A stretch of 5,983 nucleotides of DNA from Rhodococcus sp. IITR03. Lineage in GTDB: Bacteria > Actinomycetota > Actinomycetes > Mycobacteriales > Mycobacteriaceae. Under the pieces are notes generated by a model. That model ran no database searches. It was given only the letters and a program-made list of their open reading frames with translations, and was not told where the DNA came from. The translations under genes and the position numbers were made by a program. The stretch's first letter is position 1. Every line of letters begins with the position of its first letter. The stretch is from the NCBI GenBank assembly GCA_001017865.1, contig LATQ01000001.1:150685-156667 (forward strand), in the 5' to 3' direction. Below, piece by piece: positions 1-5,983 of the stretch.

Positions 1-1894
1 GCTACCGCTCGCCCACCCACCTCCGGCGCCACCGGCCGCGCGCCAGTTACTCCCGTCGTCGGCGCGACGCCGAACTCGACGAAGGCGCCGTCTGGGAAGC
101 CATCCTCGACCCCGGCATCGCCGACCTCGGCGAGGTGGTGTGGATCGTCGACCTCAACCGCCAGTCCCTCGACCGGGTCATCCCGAACATCGCCGCACGC
201 CGCCTGGAGAAGATGTTCGACGCCGCCGGCTGGCAGGTCATCACCGTCAAGTTCGGCAAGCTCCTCGAAGAACTCTTCACCCGCCCCGGCGGCGACGCAC
301 TGCGCACCCGCATCCTCGACATGCCCAACCCCGAGTATCAGCGGCTGCTGCGCTGCACCGCCACCGAGATCCGCGACCGCCTGCCCGGCACCGGCCCCGA
401 CAGCGCCCGGATCACCGAACTCATCACCACCCTGGACGATGCGACGCTCACCGCAGCTGTCCGCAATCTCGGCGGCCACGACCTGCAGGCCCTCTCGCAG
501 GCCTACCGCCAGATCGACGACACCCGCCCCACCGTGATCATCGCCTACACCATCAAGGCTACGGCCTGCCCACCGAAGGCCACCCACAGAACCACTCGGC
601 CTGCTGACCGTGGACGAATACTCCCAGCTCGCTGAGACCCTCGGCATGGACGCCCACAACCCGTGGGGTCGTTTTACCGCCGATACCGGCGCGGTCGGCT
701 GTGCCAAGCGACCGCCGACCGACTTCACCGAGAGCCGGTGCCGGCGCTGCCCGACGTGACCATTCCCACCGATATCGGCCGCACCCCGAAGGGCACCGCC
801 ACCACCCAGGCCGCGCTCGGCCGGGTGCTGCTGGACCTGACCCGTGAAGCCCCGGACGCCGCTCAGCGGGTGGTCACTGTCAGTCCCGACGTCAGCTCCA
901 CCACCAACCTCGGCGGTTGGGTGAACAAGGTCGGGGTGTGGTCGGCGGCCGAGCGGCACAACTGGTTCGCCGACGATCCCGAGACGATCATGCACTGGAA
1001 CGAACGCCCCACCGGTCAGCACATGGAGCTGGGCATTGCCGAAACCAACCTGGTCGGGCTGATCGGGGAACTCGGCGCCACCTGGAGCCGCTGGGGCCAG
1101 CCCCTGCTGCCCATCGGCGTGCTCTACGACCCTTCGTCGAACGGGCGCTCGAGCCGTGGTCCTACGGCATCTACGCCGGCGGACAATCCATCCTCGTCGG
1201 CACCCCCTCCGGAGTCACCCTCGCCGCCGAAGGCGGAGCCCACCAGTCCATCAAGACCCCCTCGATCGGACTCGAACAACCCGGCTGCATCAGCTACGAA
1301 CCGGCCTTCGCCATCGACGTCGAATGGACCCTACTGGCCTCCCTCGCGAAGTTGGGCCGCCCCGACGGCACCTCAGCCTATCTGCGGCTGTCCACCCGCC
1401 CGGTCGATCAGACCCTCGCCGCAGTGCCCACCGACCCGGCCGCCCGTGAACGCCGCCGCCGTCAGGTCGTCGCCGGCGGCTATCCGATCCGGCGCCGCAA
1501 CGACGCGCAGGTGACCATCGTGGCGATGGGCGCGATGATCACCGAAGCCCTCGCCGCCGCCGACCGACTCGAGACCACCGGCGTGATGGCCGACGTGCTG
1601 TGCATCACCAGCCCCGGCCTGCTGTTCGACGCCTGGCAGGCCCGCCAGGGCCGCAGCGCGGGCGAAAATTGGATTCTCGATCAGCTCTTCCCCACCGACC
1701 GCGCCACCCCCATGGTCACCGTCCTCGACGGTCACCCCCACACCCTGGCCTTCCTCGCCGGCATCAACCGGGTGCGCAGCACCCACCTCGGGGTCTCGCG
1801 CTTCGGGCAGGTCGGCTCCCTCGACGATGTCTACCGCTACCACGGCATCGACACCGACAGCATCGTCACCGCCGCCCTCGACATCCTCCCCTGA
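1..1894 (+). pseudogene. Homodimeric 2-oxoacid (pyruvate-type) dehydrogenase E1, 5'-partial, interrupted by four frameshifts
   Basis: This is a thiamine-diphosphate E1 that would decarboxylate a 2-oxoacid and pass the acyl group to the lipoyl arm of the E2 encoded next door. Read across frames it gives about 615 residues of a protein of roughly 800-900, so the N-terminal quarter lies outside the window. Visible motifs, in order: DAELDEGAVWEA (66-101, where the cofactor-binding GDG-type motif of the family sits), a VDLNRQSLD segment (150-176), IKGYGLPTEGHPQNHSA (552-600), DVSSTTNLGGWVNK (889-930), HMELGIAE with the presumed cofactor-activating glutamate (1041-1043), and EGGAHQSIKTPSIG near 1230-1268. 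Each register ends where the next continues the protein: frame 3 to about 557, frame 2 to 600, frame 1 to 693, frame 3 to 1131, then frame 2 to the TGA at 1892-1894. Every switch is explained by one lost G or C. The first 65 bases are also out of register (SGATGRA reads in frame 1). The family is secure from motifs. Substrate (pyruvate or 2-oxobutyrate) is not shown. Whether the gene is truly broken is doubtful. Confidence 0.85.
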
Positions 1895-1935
1895 CCGGTT
1901 ATCGGTCGAGCATCACCAGGAACTGAGAAACCGCT

Positions 1936-3087
1936 ATGAGCACCGACTCACTCGCCGGCACCATCGTGCACATGCCGGCCCTCGGAGAAAGTGTCGACGA
2001 GGGCACCGTCACCCGCTGGCTCAAACAACCCGGTGATCACGTCACCGCCGAAGAGCCGTTGCTGGAGGTCGCCACCGACAAGGTCGACACCGAGATCCCC
2101 TCCCCGGTCACCGGTATCCTGCACCGCATACTCGCCGAGGAGAACGACGTCGTCACCGTCGGCGCCGAGTTGGCCGTCATTACCGATGCCGACACTGGTG
2201 CCGGATCGGTGAACGCGGCCCCTGCTCCTTCCGTACCGGCACCCGCTGCGCAACCTGCGTCCCCTCCCGCAGCGGTGTCCCCGGTTCCGGTGACGACCGC
2301 CCCTGCTGTTCGGTCGTCACCGGAACCGGACCCCACCCCTCCGGCCGCTGCACAACCCACACCCGATTCGGGTGGCACCGCGGTGGAGAAACTACCTAGG
2401 ATCCGGCAGACCATCGCCCGGCGCATGGTCGAATCTCTCCAGATCGCAGCACAATTGACCTCGGTGGTGGAGGTCGATGTCACCGCCATCGCCGCTTTGC
2501 GGGCGGCACACAAGGATGACTTTCATGCGCGCACCGGCATCAAACTGTCGTTCCTGCCGTTCTTTGCCAAAGCCGCGATCGCAGCGTTGGCGCAGCACCG
2601 CATGCTCAATGCCTCGCTGAATCCGGCGGTCACCGAGGTGAGCTACTTCGCGCACTGCCACCTCGGCATGGCCGTCGACAGTGAACGCGGGTTGATGGTG
2701 CCCGTCATTCGCGATGCCCACCTCATGAGCATCGAACAACTTGCCCGCGCGATCGCCGACAAGGCCGAACGCGTCCGCACCGGCACAATCTCCCCTGACG
2801 AGTTGTCCGGCGGCACCTTCACCCTCACCAACACCGGCAGCCGCGGCGCACTGTTCGACACCCCGATCATCAACCAACCTCAGACCGGCATCCTCGGCAC
2901 CGGGACCGTCGTCGAACGCCTTGTCCCCACCCGCCACGACGGTGGGCTGCGCATCGACGTGCGCTCGATGGCCTACCTGTCACTGAGCTACGACCACCGC
3001 ATCGTCGACGGCGCCGACGCGGCCCGCTTCCTCACCACGGTCAAACACACCCTCGAACACGGATTCACCGCAGCCGACCTGTCGTAA
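1936..3087 (+). CDS. Dihydrolipoamide acyltransferase (E2 of a 2-oxoacid dehydrogenase complex), single lipoyl domain, no visible PSBD
   Basis: This is the acyltransferase core of a 2-oxoacid dehydrogenase complex in the cytoplasm, moving an acyl group from lipoamide to CoA. Residues 8-84 form one biotinyl/lipoyl domain, with Lys49 in the [10 protein letters not shown] context as the lipoylation site. Residues 88-149 are an Ala/Pro/Ser/Thr-rich linker. The catalytic domain runs from about 150 ([15 protein letters not shown]) to the end. It contains FTLTNTGS (295-302), TPIINQPQ (309-316) and DHRIVDG (353-359), which carries catalytic His354 and Asp358. The protein is 383 residues, short for E2s, which are usually about 400 or more. 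The shortfall matches the missing peripheral subunit-binding domain that normally precedes the catalytic core. The ATG at 1936 is chosen because it puts the lipoyl domain right at the N-terminus; AGGAA at 1918-1922 is a weak, rather distant ribosome site. The gene follows E1 by 41 bp, consistent with co-transcription. Family is certain; the 2-oxoacid specificity is inferred only from the AceE-type E1 neighbour. Confidence 0.95.
   Translation: MSTDSLAGTIVHMPALGESVDEGTVTRWLKQPGDHVTAEEPLLEVATDKVDTEIPSPVTGILHRILAEENDVVTVGAELAVITDADTGAGSVNAAPAPSVPAPAAQPASPPAAVSPVPVTTAPAVRSSPEPDPTPPAAAQPTPDSGGTAVEKLPRIRQTIARRMVESLQIAAQLTSVVEVDVTAIAALRAAHKDDFHARTGIKLSFLPFFAKAAIAALAQHRMLNASLNPAVTEVSYFAHCHLGMAVDSERGLMVPVIRDAHLMSIEQLARAIADKAERVRTGTISPDELSGGTFTLTNTGSRGALFDTPIINQPQTGILGTGTVVERLVPTRHDGGLRIDVRSMAYLSLSYDHRIVDGADAARFLTTVKHTLEHGFTAADLS
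2281..2329. repeat. Perfect 19-bp inverted repeat with 11-nt loop inside the E2 gene
   Basis: Positions 2281-2299 (CCGGTTCCGGTGACGACCG) pair base for base with 2311-2329, leaving 2300-2310 as the loop. The next pair outward (2280 C with 2330 A) does not match. The repeat lies in codons 116-132, the Pro/Ala/Ser-rich linker of E2. There is no T-run after it, so it does not look like an intrinsic terminator. A role as mRNA hairpin, protein-binding palindrome or recombination product is inference. Confidence 0.9.
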
Positions 3088-3105
3088 CACCCTGGCACCG
3101 TCGCC

Positions 3106-3114
3106 GGAGAGGAG
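3106..3114 (+). promoter_or_regulatory. Strong ribosome binding site of the DUF3263-like gene
   Basis: GGAGAGGAG ends 5 nt before the ATG at 3120. It is the best Shine-Dalgarno match in the window and fixes the start of the small gene. The acetolactate synthase start at 3413 has only a weak A/G-rich stretch before it, so ribosomes loaded here may also supply that gene through coupling. Confidence 0.7.
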
Positions 3115-3119
3115 ACGCA

Positions 3120-3416
3120 ATGACACCCGACGACCGGGCCATGGTCGACTTCGTGCTCCGATGGTCATCCTTCGACGACGGAGACGAATACATCCTGCCC
3201 GAGTTCGGCCTGACCCCCACCATGTTCTACCGCCGTGTCCTTGCCCTACTCGCAGTCCCCACAGACGAGCTCGACATCTCGACGTGTTCGTTGCTCCGAG
3301 AAATCTGTATGGCCAAGCTGCCCGGTCCGACGCGACGCGCACGTACCGGCACCACGAACACGACGAACCGAACCGCTTTTCCTCATCGTCCGGCGACCGC
3401 AAAGAAAACCTCGTGA
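3120..3416 (+). CDS. Small DUF3263-like protein of unknown function
   Basis: This 98-residue protein has no known biochemical role. Residues 1-60 follow the pattern I remember for the actinobacterial DUF3263 family: a DRAMVDF start (5-11), a tryptophan (Trp15) where the family has an aromatic pair, then a helix-turn-helix-like stretch [16 protein letters not shown] (29-44) matching the family's small-residue-Thr-x-Tyr-Tyr pattern. A leucine-rich helix follows near 58-64. The last 30 residues (69-98) are Thr/Arg/Lys-rich, look disordered, and seem to be an extension beyond the usual family end. The start has a strong ribosome site. The gene begins 32 bp after E2, and its TGA overlaps the GTG of the acetolactate synthase in a GTGA. 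That arrangement suggests a function tied to the enzymes, possibly regulation by DNA or RNA binding. The family match is from memory and remote; the gene itself is well supported by start signal and packing. Confidence 0.72.
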   Translation: MTPDDRAMVDFVLRWSSFDDGDEYILPEFGLTPTMFYRRVLALLAVPTDELDISTCSLLREICMAKLPGPTRRARTGTTNTTNRTAFPHRPATAKKTS

Positions 3417-5260
3417 ACCCACCTACCGCCCTTATCCCGCTCGCCTCGGCCGACACCACCCCGGCCGGTCCCGCCGTAGAACCTGACCGCGCGACAACGA
3501 ATCCGCCCTCTTCACCGGTCCCGGTGACCGGTGCACAATCGGTGGTGCGGTCCCTGGAAGCACTCGATGTCGAGCTCGTCTTCGGCATCCCCGGTGGAGC
3601 GATCCTGCCGGTCTACGATCCGCTGCTCGACTCCCCCCAAGTTCGGCACGTCCTCGTCCGCCACGAACAAGGCGGCGGCCACGCCGCCACCGGCTACGCC
3701 CAGGCCACCGGCAAGGTCGGCGTGTGCATGGCCACCTCCGGGCCCGGCGCAACGAACCTGGTCACCGCCCTGGCCGACGCCCAGATGGATTCGGTGCCCG
3801 TCGTCGCGATCACCGGACAGGTCGGACGTCCCCTCCTCGGCACCGATGCCTTCCAGGAAGTCGACATCTGCGGCATCACCATGCCGATCACCAAGCACAA
3901 CATGCTCGTCACCGACCCGGCCGAGATCCCGAAGGCGCTCGCCGACGCCTTTCACATCGCTTCCACCGGGCGACCCGGCGTGGTGCTGGTCGACATCCCC
4001 AAAGACGTCCTGCAAGCCCGCACCACCTTCACCTGGCCTCCGGAACGCACACTGCCCGGATACCGCGTCGTCACCCGCCCGCACCACAGACCGATCCGGG
4101 CCGCCGCCGACCTGATTGCCGCAGCCGAACGTCCGGTGCTCTACGTCGGTGGCGGAGTCATCAAATCCGATGCAGCACCGCATCTTCGCGAGTTCGTCGA
4201 GCTGACCGGCATCCCCGTCGTGACCACCCTCATGGCGCGCGGGGCGTTCCCCGACAGTCACCGTCTGCATTACGGTATGCCCGGCATGCACGGCACCGTC
4301 GCCGCCGTGGCCGCCCTGCAACGCAGTGACCTGCTCATCGCGCTCGGCGCCCGCTTCGACGACCGGGTCACAGGCGAGCCCACCTCGTTTGCCCCTCAGG
4401 CCAAAGTCATTCACGTCGACATCGACCCCGCCGAGATCGGTAAGAACCGCTTCGTGGACGTCCCGGTCGTCGGAGACTGCAAGAACGTGCTCAACGCCCT
4501 GGTAAATCAGATCCGCATCAACAGCTCAGATGCTGCCGGTCTCGGTCTGGCCGACTGGTACGCTGAACTCGACCGGATACGCGACAATTACCCGCTCGGC
4601 TACACCCGCCCGGCCTCCGGCGCTCTCGCACCCGAACGAGTCATCGAAGCCATCGGGCAGGCCACCGGCCCCGACGCGATCTACGTCGCCGGAGTCGGAC
4701 AACACCAAATGTGGGCCGCACACTTCATCACCTACGACACACCCCGGACCTGGCTCAACTCCGGCGGGCTCGGCACCATGGGCTACGCCGTTCCCGCCGC
4801 CCTCGGCGCCAAACTCGGCGCCCCCGACCGTGAAGTCTGGGCGATAGACGGCGACGGCTGCTTCCAGATGACCAACCAGGAACTGGCTACCGCCGCCATC
4901 GAAGGCGTCCCGATCAAGGTCGCCGTCATTAACAACGGCACACTCGGCATGGTCCGGCAGCTCCAGCACGTCCACTACCAAGGCCGTTACTCGAACGTCG
5001 ATCTCGCCACCCACACCCGACGCATCCCCGACTTCGCCCTGCTTGCCGAAGCACTCGGCTGCGTCGCCCTGCGCTGCGAACGAGAGGACGATCTGGAGAA
5101 AACAATCGCCGCGGCTCGCGCCATCAACGATCGCCCCGTCGTCATTGATTTCGTCGTCGACGACACCGCGCTCGTGTGGCCGATGATTGCAGCCGGCGCC
5201 AGCAACAACCACATCATGCTCGCGGAAGGAATCCGGCCGTTATTCGACGAGTCCGATTAG
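3413..5260 (+). CDS. ilvB: Acetolactate synthase (acetohydroxyacid synthase) large subunit, FAD-type, with Leu at the herbicide-site Trp
   Basis: The enzyme condenses two pyruvates to 2-acetolactate, or pyruvate with 2-oxobutyrate to 2-aceto-2-hydroxybutyrate, the first common step of branched-chain amino acid synthesis. It uses thiamine diphosphate, magnesium and FAD. It has 615 residues, close to the 618 I recall for M. tuberculosis IlvB1. After a Pro/Thr-rich leader (1-37) come VFGIPGGA (56-63), RHEQG with catalytic Glu85, [24 protein letters not shown] (314-321, in the FAD-binding middle domain typical of the anabolic type), [11 protein letters not shown], and the cofactor motif GDG (480-482) to NN (507-508). 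The GTG at 3413 is chosen because it overlaps the previous stop and gives the family length; the frame is open further upstream, but that part is a shadow of the small gene. Unusually, residue 517, equivalent to plant Trp574, is Leu. The protein ends at IRPLFDESD, without the longer tail of homologues, and no ilvN follows; an IS does. Confidence 0.95.
   Translation: MNPPTALIPLASADTTPAGPAVEPDRATTNPPSSPVPVTGAQSVVRSLEALDVELVFGIPGGAILPVYDPLLDSPQVRHVLVRHEQGGGHAATGYAQATGKVGVCMATSGPGATNLVTALADAQMDSVPVVAITGQVGRPLLGTDAFQEVDICGITMPITKHNMLVTDPAEIPKALADAFHIASTGRPGVVLVDIPKDVLQARTTFTWPPERTLPGYRVVTRPHHRPIRAAADLIAAAERPVLYVGGGVIKSDAAPHLREFVELTGIPVVTTLMARGAFPDSHRLHYGMPGMHGTVAAVAALQRSDLLIALGARFDDRVTGEPTSFAPQAKVIHVDIDPAEIGKNRFVDVPVVGDCKNVLNALVNQIRINSSDAAGLGLADWYAELDRIRDNYPLGYTRPASGALAPERVIEAIGQATGPDAIYVAGVGQHQMWAAHFITYDTPRTWLNSGGLGTMGYAVPAALGAKLGAPDREVWAIDGDGCFQMTNQELATAAIEGVPIKVAVINNGTLGMVRQLQHVHYQGRYSNVDLATHTRRIPDFALLAEALGCVALRCEREDDLEKTIAAARAINDRPVVIDFVVDDTALVWPMIAAGASNNHIMLAEGIRPLFDESD
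3513..3533. repeat. Short 8-bp inverted repeat in the synthase leader codons
   Basis: CACCGGTC at 3513-3520 pairs with GACCGGTG at 3526-3533 around a 5-nt loop. It lies about 100 bp after the synthase start, in the Pro-rich leader codons. An 8-bp GC-rich match is plausible by chance in DNA of this composition, so no function is claimed. Confidence 0.35.
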
Positions 5261-5983
5261 CTTGATTTTTAACCTGCCTGACCGACCCCGGCTGGTTGCT
5301 GCGCGTCGATCCGGTCGCGTTTGCCCACGTGGTGATGGGGTGCGAGGCGAGCGTTTTTCGAGCCGGGCGGCCGTCCGGGACCGGGCCGGGAGGGTTTCGG
5401 CGCACCGGCCGGAGAGCCCATGGCCCGGTGGATGCGCGGAAACCGCGGCGGACCCGGGCCGGGGACAATCGTTGCGGCGGTGCAGGTTTCTCCCAGGGAC
5501 GACGCAGGTCCTCGGCCAAGGGCCGGGCCAGGCGCAACTGGGTGTGCGCGACGAGCACGAGCAGGTCCACCGGTCGGCGGCCTCGGAGCTACGGATCTTC
5601 GGGCAGGTCCAGCCGAGAGTCTGTTTGAACAGTCGGAAGGTGTGTTCGAGATCGAAGCGCCTCAGAAACATCTGCCACAACCGGTCGACGTCCTCGGCGA
5701 GGACCACCTCCGGGTCCGAGCACCACAGCCACACCGGTCCGGGTGCCGGTTCCCGGGGAGATGCTCGACCTCGAGTCGGAGCACGGTGCCCTCCACGATC
5801 GGAGGTGGACCGGGGTGATCTGCCCACACACCTCGATGGGTAATCCTGGGGTGCAGCCGATTCCATACGGAAGTGGTGGCGGTGCCGTACCGGTCGGTGA
5901 CGGTGCCCGTGGTGCTCGCAGGTTGCGGCCAGGTCGCCGGTCGGCGAACCGGAACTCGCGGCCGTGCCGCGGCGGGCGCCCGG
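5261..5983 (-). mobile_element. Insertion sequence, one end present, other end beyond the window
   Basis: The right 720 bases are occupied by the C-terminal part of an IS transposase running leftward. The IS boundary should lie just left of the transposase stop (5269), at or inside the last codons of the synthase. I could not identify a terminal inverted repeat or target duplication, because the partner end is missing. The limit at 5261 is therefore nominal. Confidence 0.6.
5269..5983 (-). pseudogene. IS transposase of the actinobacterial DDE type, 5'-partial, interrupted by four frameshifts
   Basis: Read on the minus strand across registers, this gives about 240 residues that I recognise from a transposase family common in Streptomyces and related genera. 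The N-terminal part is beyond the window. The segments are: RHGREFRFAD (to about 5940); PATWPQPASTTGTVTDRYG through VEGTVLRLEVEHLPG (about 5940-5738); VWLWCSDPEVV, DVDRLWQMF and RRFDLEHTFRLFKQTLGW (about 5736-5563); LVLVAHTQLRLARPLAEDL and RRPWEKPAPP (about 5562-5437); and AGAPKPSRPGPGRP, GSKNARLAPHHHVGK (about 5435 to the stop complement at 5269-5271). The glutamate in DLEHTF would be the third acidic residue of the DDE triad. All four switches go in the same direction, each explained by one missing G or C. The gene converges on the synthase with 8 bp between stops. Family assignment comes from remembered sequence; the exact IS family name is uncertain. Confidence 0.8.

Noticed and set aside
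2281..2345. Intrinsic terminator within E2
   Set aside because: The hairpin is strong but is followed by a C-rich stretch with no T-run, and an intact coding frame continues through it.
1373..2937. Minus-strand open frames across E1 and E2
   Set aside because: Same composition effect; the plus-strand frames carry all the conserved motifs.
3161..3412. Upstream extension of the synthase reading frame to an ATG at 3161 (699 residues)
   Set aside because: The extension runs out of frame through the well-supported small gene, is Arg/His/Pro-rich and has no family counterpart. The GTG at 3413 gives the normal length.
3512..4414. Long minus-strand open frame antisense to the synthase (300 residues), and a similar one at 4526-5212
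   Set aside because: These are Gly/Asp/Val/His-rich shadows created by high GC at third codon positions of the real gene, with no recognisable motif or start signal.
5255..5275. Bidirectional terminator between the convergent genes
   Set aside because: There is a short T-run at 5266-5270 but no stem before it, and only 8 bp separate the stop codons.
5555..5570. Programmed frameshifting in the transposase
   Set aside because: The lost base is at a GG/CC site with no slippery heptamer, and three other same-sign shifts occur in the same gene, so error or decay is simpler.
5187..5843. Plus-strand open frame of 218 residues over the IS
   Set aside because: It is antisense to the transposase and begins inside the synthase gene; no family resemblance.

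Overview
The window is high-GC DNA from an actinobacterium. The acetolactate synthase closely resembles mycobacterial IlvB1 as I remember it, and a DUF3263-like small protein points the same way, so a Mycobacteriales genus (Rhodococcus, Gordonia, Nocardia or Mycobacterium type) is the best guess. The genus cannot be fixed from this sequence. The odd length, and the way the window ends inside a gene on one side and inside an insertion sequence on the other, suggest a whole small contig that broke at a repeated element.

Layout, left to right. Positions 1-1894 (+) hold the 3' three-quarters of a homodimeric (AceE/MdeB-like) 2-oxoacid dehydrogenase E1, interrupted by four single-base deletions. 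Positions 1936-3087 (+) hold an intact 383-residue E2 acyltransferase with one lipoyl domain and no recognisable peripheral subunit-binding domain. Its linker-coding DNA contains a perfect 19-bp inverted repeat. Positions 3120-3416 (+) hold a 98-residue DUF3263-like protein. Its stop codon overlaps the GTG start of an intact 615-residue acetolactate synthase large subunit (3413-5260, +). Positions 5269-5983 (-) hold the C-terminal part of an IS transposase, also interrupted by four single-base deletions, converging on the synthase with 8 bp between stop codons. There is no gene-free stretch over 300 bases, and I see no tRNA, rRNA, CRISPR array or clear promoter.

The four plus-strand genes look like one operon, with gaps of 41 bp, 32 bp and a 4-bp overlap. 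E1 and E2 would convert a 2-oxoacid (pyruvate or 2-oxobutyrate) to its acyl-CoA. The synthase would condense the same 2-oxoacids to acetolactate or acetohydroxybutyrate. Neither an E3 gene nor an ilvN regulatory-subunit gene is in the window. The role of the small protein is unknown; regulation is only a guess.

The points most worth following are: leucine at the herbicide-site tryptophan position of the synthase; the missing subunit-binding domain in E2; the 19-bp hairpin inside the E2 gene; and same-sign deletions at G/C-rich sites confined to the two ends of the window, which look more like sequence error than gene decay.
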